A DNA stretch of 64,000 bases from Phytophthora hibernalis (lineage: Eukaryota > Oomycota > Peronosporomycetes > Peronosporales > Peronosporaceae), in NCBI GenBank assembly GCA_012656075.1, contig JAAKBF010000046.1, positions 218,575 through 282,574 on the forward strand, read 5' to 3'. A program made the position numbers and the translations under genes. The first letter of the stretch is position 1. Every line of letters starts with the position of its first letter. The notes below the pieces were generated by a model. That model searched no databases and had not been told where the DNA came from. It worked only from the letters and a program-made list of their open reading frames with translations. Below, one piece after another: positions 32,803 through 43,021 of the stretch.

Positions 32803-34760
32803 TTACTGCTCCTCATTTCCTGTAGCTCTCTTCTTGCGAGGCTTCGTCTGCTCTGCTGCAGTGCGCTTTTTACTCTTAGATGATTTCTGGCGCCGGGCTC
32901 GCTTCGTTGCTGCGACTTCTTGACCATCCTGGTTGCTGGGAACAATGTAGAGCGGGTCATTGCGCAGTTCAGGCGGCACATACTGCAGCACCTTCTTGTG
33001 GATGTCGTGGATTTTCTCTTTGTTTGGCGGGGGATCAAGCTTTTAAAACTTGCCCAAAGCTCCGCTGTTTCCTCAACACTCAAAGTCTTCCCCACACCAC
33101 GCTTCAGCAGGTCATGAACGACAGGCTCGCCACCTGGTCGCTTACGGCAGTACACCTTTCAAGGATCGTCCGCACGCATCTCGAACAGCTGATAGCTCTG
33201 AATGCTGTCCAGCTTGCAGTAAAGGCCTTCGAGCGTACCTTTAAACTCTCGAAACGTTTGATCAGAGTCCTCCAAGTTGATGCACCGGTTGTCAGGCGAC
33301 GACTCCTTCACAGCATTCTCTACATCGTCGAGAACCCACAGGTCGCGCTTTGCATAGCAGCGCTTGATGTAGCCGAAGTGTCGATCGCAGTGGTTCTTCG
33401 TGTGGCCCTTCACCAAAAACTCAGTTTGGCGTTCTGCAACGAGCCCGTGTGCACGAGAAACAGTAGGAACTGCAGCACATGACTGTTCTTAACCTGCCCG
33501 CCACAATTATCAGCGTACACGTACCACCGCTTTGCCCCTTTCTCCTTGGTATAGATGTTGCGGATTCTTGCATAGGTGTCCAACATTGATATCACCTCGG
33601 TGCTGCCCTTCTTATCTTTGCGCTCAGAGTAGATTAGATTCCACTGCAACAAGTCCGGGTGCGTGTGAATCCCAAACACGGACACCGAAATGAGGCTAAA
33701 AAAGTACCACATTGACGGCGTCTGAGCGGAGTGAGGAAGCGCAATGTTCTGAAAGTCAATAGTGGTCACCAGTTCATCTGCTGTAGCTGCACTGCAATCG
33801 GTTTGATATCGACGTCTCATCGCCTTCGCATCGTTCACATGAGCTACAATAGCCTCTGTATCTTCGATGGACGGCTCCGGTCCCATTACGTTTCGGTAGA
33901 TGACACAGGCATCGCACACATTGTCACGCGTGGACCGGATGTGAATATTGGGGCAGACACGCTCCAGGATAGTCCTGAAGGACGTCAGAGAAGGCTCTTT
34001 GAAGCGCTCTCGTGCATCCTTTGCCCACTCCACGTACCAGCCGAGCATCATGCTCCAGGTGAAGTACGAAGGCAGTAATCTGTATTCCTTGGTGGTGTAG
34101 TGACGATGCAGCTCCCCGTTCTCCGTCTTCTGGTACCGGTAGCGTACAGGGACAATATCAGCGTGCGTTTCGGCCAATCTCGTGAAGAACACTTTCATCG
34201 CTTCTTCGTCGACGAAATGTGCGTGCTTGTTGCCGGTGTTGCCGTGCGCAGGCAAAGCAAACTCGCCCTTTTTGACTTGGTTGCGATACCTTCAAACAAA
34301 TCAGTATTAGTCTTATTGCCATCAACAAATCAAAATCAGTTTTAGCTCTATACCGATTGATGGTGTCGTTGCTCACGTTGAACACGGTCTGGAACGCCGT
34401 TCGGCAGACTGGACCAGCGAGAGGGAGAACGTACGAATAGCGCGTCCTAACGCCTGTAGATCGGTGCCGCTGGTTGTCCTCAGAGAAGCCAGAGCATATG
34501 GCTAGCGCCATGATCAAGCTGGTTCGCTGGCAGTCCTTGTTCATCTTCATGTAGCCGCTGAGGATCGTCGTCGCCTGTGCTTGGTTATCGATGCAGCGCC
34601 TCTCGCAGCACTCCACTCCCAGAACCGTGTCAATGTGCTCAGCTACCGCCTCGTCGAACTCGACGTGCTCGTCAGCATCTTCTACGCTCTCGTCCGAACT
34701 CGCAGTCCACTCGCCGTGCTCCTCTCCGGCGTCCGAAGCTGCGCGCTCGCCGTTCTCCAT
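32803..34760 (-). CDS. DDE-like transposase of an unassigned family, one clear intron, two frameshifts and one stop
   Basis: The ATG at 34760 opens an acidic N-terminus (MENGERAASDAGEEHGEW). A canonical 64-nt intron (34290-34353, CG|GTATAG...TTTGAAG|G, with a branch-like GACTAATAC) joins the frame into NRYRNQVKKGEFALP. The core has candidate acidic residues in TIDFQNIALP, WYVYADNCGGQVKN and NHCDRHFGYIKR. The YADNCGGQ+KN motif recalls DUF7869-type proteins (from memory, not searched). A Lys/Arg-rich tail (KRARRQKSSKSKKR) ends it. Breaks lie at A5 33415-33419 and T4 33041-33044 (one base missing in each), with an in-frame TGA at 33159-33161. Two added bases give exactly 632 codons. No terminal repeats were found. 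Confidence 0.75.
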
Positions 34761-34852
34761 CTTGATCGCGTGTGGTTTTGGTGAGTGGTCGTCGAAAAAA
34801 CAAGGGGAAAATCAGCTCTGAATGTTCTAAACGCATTTTCTCGGAAATTCGT

Positions 34853-35254
34853 TTAAGTTCGACTGTGAACCTCGTCCCATTCAAACGGCCGTATCTCCAC
34901 TGTAATAATATTTGACATGACGATTTTGTTTTGCGCCGTCTCAGATATAAGACTCGCGGATACTCCTGTCCAATGGGTGATCAACTGTGTCCATACTGCC
35001 CTGGCCTGAGGGCACTCACAAAAGAGATGCTCTAGTGTTTCTTTTGCCGTACTGCAACTGGAGGATATACGGCAGTGAGATCCGTGACTGCGTCCACTGT
35101 GGTACAAATTGAGCTGTCCCAATGCAACTCTGTACGCTGTCCAGATTTGGAAGTCCGTAATTGTTCCTTTTTCAGACCATAGTTCGCTTGGAGTTTGATC
35201 TTGTGTTGCTCTCACCCAGTCTGATGACTCACGTTTTGCATTCAGTCGTCTCAC
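34853..35254 (-). pseudogene. LINE C-terminal zinc-finger domain (zf-RVT type)
   Basis: A 133-codon frame contains SSCSTAKETLEHLFCECPQARAVW, the C-X-H-X-C pattern that follows RT in many LINEs (zf-RVT, nucleic-acid binding). It is in a different frame from the end of the RT ORF at 35780; about 500 bases between hold degenerate sequence of the same domain. The end coincides with the boundary to the neighbouring gene. Confidence 0.65.
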
Positions 35255-35779
35255 AAGTGGTTTGAGTTTACTGCTAATGTCTTGTCGATATCTCCGAAAC
35301 GGCTACTTTTGAGCGATCTCAGTACTTGTCTGTTTTCGATTTTGTCGTCTACCGCCCATGGGAAGCCGTGCAGAAGTGGTGAGGCTGCCATAACTAATCC
35401 GTCTGTGCTGCCATATTGGCGCATCAAATCGCCGTCCTTGAATAAATCCGTATTTCCTGTAATCGCCCCTAGCTTCCAGTTGATACCGTCTTGTTGTTGA
35501 ACGAGCTCGATTGATCCTGTCGCTGGAGCCCCTCGCTCTGGATAGTCTTTGACTTCTCCTGGGCCTTCAAGTCTCCACGTATATATAGTCGATAACTGTG
35601 GTGGCTTCCGTAACGAGACCGTGGCTTCGTGCGAGACGTACGTCTGTCGGATCGCGAATGGGGTTGCTATAAGAATTGCAAGAAACCAATGCTGTAATTT
35701 TTCCAGGTATAGTGTTCCGCTGGCTCTTGTGGTCGTGGAATACGCACTGTGTAGAAATCATCGTCATAGCGTTGAATGT

Positions 35780-38079
35780 TTAACTGACCAATACTACACG
35801 GTTGAATTCGGGGAAATCCTTCCTCGTCAGCATTTCTCCATGTGCCCCGCAGATCCACGGATTATCTGCCCAAGAGAGTGTATTCCAGAAGCTTGCAATG
35901 TGCTCTGGGATCTGCTCCAGAGTTGGTAATAACCCTCCTACTGTGAGAAACATCATTGTTACAGAGTCGCCATCTTCCCACCACGAGTATGAACACGAAG
36001 TGAGTTGTTGCACCCCCTCCCTGCTCTGTTGTTGCTGGCTTAGTCGCGTCTCCTCATCAGGTGCTATCCATTCACCTAAATCCTGACTTATCTGCCACCC
36101 CACTGTCTGCAACCGCTGCGGTGGAGCGCGTTTGAGTGGCGTTCTTGGACTCATTGCCCACTCGCCTGGGAAGAAGATTACACTGTCATTTAGTTGCTGC
36201 CAGCTTTGCCACGCTCTTGTGTACGCGTCCTTCGGTCGTATAAGCCATTGCATTGCAGGCTTTACTCGCTGGGTTTTCAACGCGACTGGAATAGATGCGA
36301 GTCCGAGCCCGCCTGCTTTCCGTGGGGTATGAACAAGACCTGGGTTCATCTTGTGTCGCATGCGATCCAGTTCAGGTACTCCTCTCCACAAAAACTGTTT
36401 TTGCCTGCGTTCAAGTTCATCAAGAGCTGACTGAGTCGGCTGGAACATAATGGCTGTATACAGTAGCGCCGGCAACATGATGACATTGAGGATCAACACT
36501 CGATCAGCAACGCTTGTGTGCTTAGACGCTGCTGTCAGAAGTCGTCGTTGCAAGCGCCGTTGACGATCCGCCCAGTTTACGGCTCTGAGCTCACCAGTCC
36601 CTACTTGATACCCAAGATAGCGCGTTGTGGTGCCGTGTTGCAGCACTGGAATTCCATAAATTTGGTCAGCCGTGATAGCCGTATTCAGGAAAATATAGCA
36701 GCTCTTGCTTGGTTGTACGTGCAGGCCTGACAGTTCTCCAAAGCGCCTCACTATTCTTAATGCGACTGGTAATTGCATCGTCTTCTCCAAGAATATTGTT
36801 GAATCATCTACAAACGCGGAGAACACGTGCGTCTGCTCCGGGGTTCCTCCCGGCACTCGAATTCCTCTTACCTCTGGTGATTGAGTGAGAGCCAACCCTA
36901 GCAACTCAGCTGCAATTATAAACAGCAATGGGGCCAATGGACACCCTTGCCAGATCCCTGTGACCACCGGTGCTGCCTGCGACAGCTCTCCATTAACTTG
37001 AAATTTGGCGGTAGCGTTCGTGTGCATTCTGTTCATCAGATCCACGACCGAGGGTCGAACCCAAATAGTTCTAGCACCACTATCACGAAGGTTCTGCTTA
37101 ACGTGTCGTAGGCCTTGCGAAAATCAAGGAGAAGAATCCCTGGGCTGGAGTCGTGATCGTCATTGGCCTCACTGGATGCCTGCCGTAGGTGGGCCAGCAT
37201 CATGGCCACCGTTTTCTGGATCTGCCTCCCGTGGACGAACCCTTGCTGAGTCGCACCAATAAGGTGACCGAGAAATTACTGCATCCTGATCGCGAGTACA
37301 GTCATTACAATCTTGTAGCTGGTCTGTAAAAGGGCGATCGGTCTGTAATCCATGGCATTATCGGAGTCACCTTTCTTTCGTAGTGGCATTATCGTGGCTT
37401 GTAAAAGGAGAGCGGCGGTTCCCCCTTTAAGCAATTCATTGCTCAGATCCGTGAGAATAGGGATCATGACGCCCGCCGTGTCCTTGTAGAAGTCATTGTT
37501 CAGTCCACCCGGCCCTGCTAATTTATGCCGGTTCAGTTCCTTGATCGCTGTTACTACATCTTTTTGCGTTACCTCCGCTAGCAAAGCTTCATTCTCCACT
37601 TGTCGCACCATACGTTCCTCCGGTACGTGAACAAACCGTTCAACCTCTTCGCGCATGCTCGCTCTGTCCTGGATGGTACTATGTTGTCCCTGTATTGAGC
37701 GACATTCAGCAGCAAATCTGTCCGCTATGGACATGCTGTCTGGATACTCGAGCCCTGAAGAGGCTTGGATGTTGGAGACGTGTTGGTCGCGCTCCCAATT
37801 TGACCAGCTCTTAAACTTGCGCCGTACGTTTTCCGGAGTAAGTTCTAGTCGGTGACCAAGCTGGTGGGTGCCAGCAGCGAGGACATCGACTACGCCAGCT
37901 TGAATGATTTGCTTGCGGGTAACTAGATGTGCACGAGTTCTTCGCCTCATTCGCCTAGTTATTTTTCGCCGCCTTGCCTTATTTTTGCGCGTTATTGCTG
38001 TGATCGCTTTGCGGCACAATGCCGCTGTATTATCCCAGTCTGCGAGTCCTTTGCTTGCACTCACCCCAGTTTTCGCCAT
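35780..38079 (-). pseudogene. LINE reverse transcriptase
   Basis: Two ORFs (37276-38079 and 35780-37045) form one RT. The first carries KLAGPGGLNNDFYKD and YRPIALLQTSYKI (early RT blocks), then a TAA at 37276-37278 replaces a codon after AIRMQ. The same frame continues with LIGATQQGFVHGRQ and LLLDFRKAYDTL, which contains the first catalytic Asp. One base appears to be missing at a GG run near 37055. The second ORF has GIWQGCPLAPLLF and the AFVDDS catalytic box. The FVDD is intact, unlike Gypsy-1. It would copy LINE RNA at the nicked target. Confidence 0.85.
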
Positions 38080-38099
38080 TTCCGCTAACTATCCCGTCA

Positions 38100-38825
38100 G
38101 CACCTGCTCTTGGTTTGCTTCTCTAATGGGGTACAGTGGTTGCTTTTTGCCCGTCCCTGCTAGGGTTTACGTGGGTCCGTCAGATGCAACGTCACTGCCT
38201 GGTGATTGGAGTGTCCTGAACGTCTACCCATTGCACAGCCCATCTCCACCGCGTCGACACATAGAAACGATCTATCCTGCTTGCGCTGTTGCCTTTCCAG
38301 TAGGTATAATGGGCTGTCGGGGGCAGCTCGCTGTCATCTTCTGCATGTACCATGAGCTCTCGTGCATATTTCCAGTTACGTTCATCCAGCCACTCTTCTA
38401 GAATTGGGCTATCTGCACGAGACGAGTAACTGCTCCCTCGCCGATCAAGTAGAGGGATTGAACGCAGTTGAAGTCTCCTGTCAGGATAACGTCATCTGGC
38501 GCACAAAGACAATTCCAGCTGCGCAGACCCATAAAAACTCCTCCCTCTCCTTATAGTCATTGGGTGCGTAAATGTTGACCAGTTGTCCAAGTCTCTCATG
38601 CTGTATCACCATTACTCTGTGGCTCCACTTGGCTTGACTCCATGGTTTGATTTGTGCTGTTTCTCCTGGTACCACCAGTATCCCCACGCCTCCAGTTGGC
38701 TTGTCGCTATGTTTCTTGTACGTAGATCACTTGCGGCCGGTGCTTTCTGGGGAGTCTGCGCCATGCTCGTAGCCACTTCGAACGTTTTTCTTTTCGAAAT
38801 CCTTGCAAATTTTGTGTCATGACCT
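38100..38825 (-). pseudogene. LINE apurinic-type endonuclease, degenerate
   Basis: In this stretch the frame VIYVQET (catalytic Glu motif, about 38720), then GVGILVVPGE, WSHRVMVIQHERLGQLVNIY and AP can be read, followed after a frame change by LTGDFNC. These are the QET, NIYAP and GDFN blocks of AP endonucleases in LINEs. Several stops are present. It nicks target DNA for primed reverse transcription. Confidence 0.7.
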
Positions 38826-38973
38826 TGACATCACCTGCTGTCTCTAACTGAGGTCGTTTCCACTGCTCTGTACTTTCAAATTCATACCCCAGCTGGTAGT
38901 GACGCCCGTACGCATCACTTCCCCGACTAGTAGCTGGTCCTGGTCAGGGTTGACTACTCTCTGTGAGTAGCCT

Positions 38974-39924
38974 TTATTTGCGTGAGGGCGTTCCTTCCTC
39001 CTCTGCTGTTGCGAGTGCAGCGAAGAAGGAGTGAACTGCGTCCCAGTTCGGCCTACTTGCCGGCCCTTCGACCGCCCCTCTGTAGTCCGAATGTTGTATC
39101 TTAACCTGTGTATGCATGCTCATGAGTTCGTGCACCGACGAAGTTTTCGATGCTTGCGAGTTCACAATCGCTTTTAGTTCCGTCGAGTTGATCAGCGCAC
39201 AGAGGAGGTTTTGTCCGAACGATAACGTCAATGCTGGCGCTGCTTGACGCAAACGCTCCCCGCCGGGTTGCGTAGTTGCAAAAACTTTGTCCCACATGAG
39301 AGTGCTGTCTAAAGTTTGCTCGTAGTTGGTTTCCGTCTGAGGAAAGTTGGTTCGCCTGAGACGTTCGATCCAGTCAGCTGCCAGTCTTTGAAGGCTCCGG
39401 TTCTTGGGGTTGGTTGATGCTGCCAGTTTTGCGAGTTCGTCATTAAGGTAGTCCTTGCGCCACCTTCTGGTCCAAGCTATCACCACCTCATCCCCGACCT
39501 GTTCGAGGATTGCTGCTGGGTAATATAATTCCCGAATCAGTCGTGCAAGAAAATCGGGTTCCTCGTTCGCTGCTCGTGTCCAATGCTTGACTAAAGCGTT
39601 CAATTGAGGGAATCGCGTCTTTGCCTTTCGTTCCCACCTTGACTCCATGCCTGCCCATATAACCTTCCAATCCGTCACAGTAGGGTGGCAGTCGGAACTA
39701 CTGTCACTGTCCTTGTTGTGAGCAGCCTCTGCAAACTCTGTCAGCAGGTTTCGCGTGGCATCAGGTGGGTTGCTCTGAGAGAGAGATGCGACTCCTTTTG
39801 TCCGCTTGAGCGGGACATGATCATTTTCGCGTTCACCACTGCTCCGGGTATTTGTTTCTTCACCATTGGAGTTGGCGTGTGCCCACGTTTTCCTTTGTTC
39901 ATTCTTGCGTTGGGGTGGGGTCAC
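38974..39924 (-). CDS. LINE ORF1 protein
   Basis: An open frame of 316 codons on the minus strand, 5' of the endonuclease, in the position of LINE ORF1 (RNA-binding chaperone). The N-terminus is polar and basic (MTPPQRKNEQRKTWAHANSN; codon 1 may be GTG, so the true start could lie nearby). The central part is helical (WERKAKTRFPQLNALVKHWTRA) with repeated charged stretches. No zinc knuckle is seen. The call rests mainly on position. Confidence 0.6.
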   Translation of the reverse strand: MTPPQRKNEQRKTWAHANSNGEETNTRSSGERENDHVPLKRTKGVASLSQSNPPDATRNLLTEFAEAAHNKDSDSSSDCHPTVTDWKVIWAGMESRWERKAKTRFPQLNALVKHWTRAANEEPDFLARLIRELYYPAAILEQVGDEVVIAWTRRWRKDYLNDELAKLAASTNPKNRSLQRLAADWIERLRRTNFPQTETNYEQTLDSTLMWDKVFATTQPGGERLRQAAPALTLSFGQNLLCALINSTELKAIVNSQASKTSSVHELMSMHTQVKIQHSDYRGAVEGPASRPNWDAVHSFFAALATAEEEGTPSRK

Positions 39925-39929
39925 TAGCC

Positions 39930-40647
39930 TTTCCTGTGTCGTCCCGGATGATTCATGCGACTCAGGGACATAGTCCGAGTCAGATTGCCATATCTCGTTG
40001 TCCTTATGCTCTTCGGATTGTTGATATGCTGATAGTCCGTTGAACCGCTCGTCTCGAAGGTTTGATAACCGTGATAACCACTATTGTTTAAAAACAATGT
40101 ATACAAGACTGGAACGACGCATTTCGACTTGACATGTACTGTTGTTGATTCAAAATCAAACGAAAAACTACCGGAATACATTGCACACACAAATAATACT
40201 TCGTACTTCAGTACCATTGTGCTTGTTAGTGAATGTATTTGTGCCAACCTGTGGCCCACACCCACAGTGGGCACACCGCCGGTAAAACACTGACATCCCA
40301 AATCTCGTACACTTTGTATTGCTTGATGTGTTTGGGCCACGCCAAAATAAAGTCATGTAAAATAAAACAAGTATTTTAAAATACTTCGAAATAACTTACC
40401 AGCTTACTGTACCGGGGAAATCCAGGGTGAATGCACGATGCTTGACCCCTTCAAAGACTTTCCATGAACCTGCCTGCAAACCCCATGGTACATGTATCGG
40501 AATCCGATTCGGATATGTTAGATTGACATGCCAGCGTCAAGCTCCGGAGTAAACTCGAACTCAGTTCCAGTTGTCGTGGGTATGATAGCGTCGTCGATCC
40601 AGATGTCCTATTCGCAAGCTGGCTCGCCGCAAGCAGCTTGCAGTGCT
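39930..40647. other. Region between LINE and elicitor copy 3
   Basis: No supported gene. It contains an 18-bp perfect palindrome AAGTATTTTAAAATACTT (40369-40386) and ATTGTTT/AAACAAT arms at about 40082-40097. Confidence 0.45.
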
Positions 40648-40667
40648 GCTCATTCTCCAATTTTCTC
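40648..40667 (+). promoter_or_regulatory. Oomycete core promoter of elicitor copy 3
   Basis: GCTCATTCTCCAATTTTCTC is a full match to the 16-bp oomycete core promoter (GCTCATT initiator plus CAWTTTT). It lies about 90-110 bp upstream of the ATG at 40757. Confidence 0.92.
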
Positions 40668-40756
40668 AGTCCCGAGAAAATTATACCAACCTTCTGTTCC
40701 AGGTCGACGCTTCCGTGAACTCGATAACTGTTCCGATATCCTACAGAGCTTCAACA

Positions 40757-42569
40757 ATGGTCTACCCTCCTAGCACCTACCTCGTCTCCGCCGCTGTGGC
40801 ACTCGTGGCCGTGCAGATTCAGCAAACGACTGCCACGTCGATTTACTTTGACCCCGTGACCACGTCCGGCACCACCGACGAGATCACCGACCAGTTCCCT
40901 GGCCTCGGTGGGGACGTTGCTGATCAGGACTGTACCATCACGGTCGAGCTTAACCCGACGCTGCCGGACATTAAGACGATTCTCAATGTTCCTGTGACGT
41001 TTAGCGATCTGCTGGCGAACACGTCGACAGCCCCGACTGATCCGGTGTACACGAAGGTTGGCACGGTGGTCATGTCAGAGGAGACTCCGGCTACTGAGTC
41101 CAACCAAGACGCGTACATCGATTCGACCATGCTATCGACGCCCACCAGACAGCAGGGAAAGGCTGTTGTCAAGGATAAGCTCAACTGCGCTACTGGTTGG
41201 GAGGAGACCAAGCCCGCGCGCAAGCTGCGTGAAAGCAATGTTTCCGGCCATGCGCTCGAGGAGAAGCTGCAAACCAAGCGCCACCTTGAGGCCAATACCA
41301 ACAAGGACATTGCCAAGCTGGAGGCTTACTTCGGTACCAAAATGGAGATGACCCTGGCCGACCTCCCGACTGTGGGTGTTCACACTCCGTCGCCGTGAGC
41401 TGGTCCATACTGGCCTACTTACCAGGACAGCATCAATGTTGTCTGGAGTGAGGGAAAGCCGAGTCCTGCTGAGAAGTATGCAACAGCCTTTTGGCTTGGG
41501 CACGACAGACTTCATGAACCAAGTGTCCAAGAAGAACGGCGTTGACTCGCAGAGCAGACGCAGGAAGTGCGAGACGGATGAAGGATGCGAGTCCATCGGC
41601 GACGGTAGCAAGTGCGCGGTTCGTACTGGTGCTACCTCAGGATACTGTGTCCCGACGTGGTTCGGCATCTGCCATGCTTGGGCTCCAGCCGCCATTCTCG
41701 AGGCCGAGCCCAATTGCTCCGTGGCTCACAACGGTGTGACTTTCCAGCCGATGGACATCAAGGCCCTGATCACGAGTGTGTACGATGGTGCTCGCACTAC
41801 GACTGTTTTCACGGGTGCTCGTTACAACGGAGGCGACGATGCTTCTGACGAATACGGCCGCCACACGAACAATGCGTACCGTGACCTGAACCCTGCGTTC
41901 TTCCACATTGCCTCCGCTAACCTGCTCGGCAAGCTGAACGCTACGTTTGTGGCTGACGTTGACGCTGCTGCCGAGGTGTGGAACCAGCCCGTGCGTGGTT
42001 TCAAGGTGTACGAGCAGACTGCCATGTCGCTCGAGGATGCCGCCCAGACCTTCTGCGGTCTGGAGTCGTACCCGTGGAATGCCGCCGCCAAGAGCATCGT
42101 GTACGTGAAGTTGCGTCTCTCGTGGATCTACGAGACGTACACGGACGGAGGTCTGGTGTCCTCGGGTCAGATCAACAAGTTTACGACTGGTAAGTACTAC
42201 TACTTCCTGCTGGAACTGGACGACGCTGGTGTGATCACGGGCGGCGAGTGGGTGTACGACTCGGACAGCGACCACCCTGACTTCATCTGGTTGCCAAAGG
42301 CCAAACCTGCTGCTGATACCGTTACGAGTATTGGTCTGAGCTACGCTGATGTGAGTATGCTTCTGGAGAAGGCGGTGGCCTGCTCTGACTCCGCTTCAGA
42401 TGCTGGATCGGAATCTTCGGGGTCGGCCGGCTCGTTTTCGACTTCGGGATCCGCTACGAGCTCCACCTCTAGTGCGACAGGATCAGCTTCTACTGATTCG
42501 GAGGCTACTGCTACCGAGGTACCTTCGATGTCAACGAGTGCTTCCAGCACGGGCAGTGAGACGCTATAA
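40757..42569 (+). pseudogene. Transglutaminase elicitor copy 3, premature stop and frameshift
   Basis: Same family as copies 1 and 2 but on the plus strand and shorter (about 604 codons), because the Ser/Thr linker and C-terminal tail are reduced. The ATG at 40757 (MVYPPSTYLVSAAVALVAVQ, signal peptide) is used; an upstream in-frame start at 40643 would lie inside the promoter. GICHAW and the exact Pep-13 (41976-42014) are kept. A TGA at 41396-41398 stands where the family has Trp. At 41489-41492 a T4 run has one T too many for the family frame. The stop is a substitution, so unlike the indels it is harder to explain as a sequencing artefact. If real, the product would end after about 213 residues, before the catalytic domain. 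Confidence 0.9.
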
Positions 42570-43019
42570 ATACTTTTCAATTGTATTTAGATAATATATC
42601 ACATCGTCCCATAATAACCCACAGCAGCAGAAGCCGGTCAACGGTGCGGTCCACAGCTTTTATGGTGGTCAAGCAGACGAGAGTAGCGAAATAGTGCCGA
42701 TTACTGAGTCGGAAGATAACTTGTAAGCAGATCACTTGAATTCAAAGGTTTGTGGGCAAGCTGAGAGTACGAAATCTTACCATAGAGTATTATAGCGTCA
42801 TGCAGATGGTGATGCAAGATCGTAACAGGATCATCTCGGTCTGGTGAAGTGTGGAGGCAACCTCATAGATCCCGGTTTATGTCTTACCAGCCGTCCTTCT
42901 TCACGTTCAGCATTCGCCCACGCACCAGGATCACTATGGATCGTGGAGGGCTTTCGAAAGTAGACCGCGATTCCATCTTCGTCAGCGGCGTCGGGGGCAG
43001 CAAGCAGAGTTCATTTGTC
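42570..43019. other. Gap between elicitor copy 3 and the tyrosine-recombinase element
   Basis: No gene seen. It presumably holds the elicitor 3' UTR and the end of the retroelement; no terminal repeat was identified. Confidence 0.4.
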
Positions 43020-43021
43020 GG

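Larger units (their letters stand above)
34860..39927 (-). mobile_element. Non-LTR retrotransposon (LINE) with APE endonuclease and RT
   Basis: Minus-strand order: ORF1 (39924-38974), an AP-type endonuclease (about 38820-38100), reverse transcriptase (38079-35780) and a C-terminal Zn-finger-like RT-associated domain (35254-34853). This is the L1/Tad-like arrangement. The sequence stops about 90 bp before the gene at 34760, so one may have inserted next to or into the other. No poly(A) tail is evident at the 3' end. Short stops and frameshifts interrupt ORF2. Confidence 0.85.

Noticed and set aside
40643..40756. Upstream start extending elicitor copy 3 by 38 residues
   Set aside because: It begins inside the core promoter, the added residues do not resemble a signal peptide, and the other copies start at MVY.
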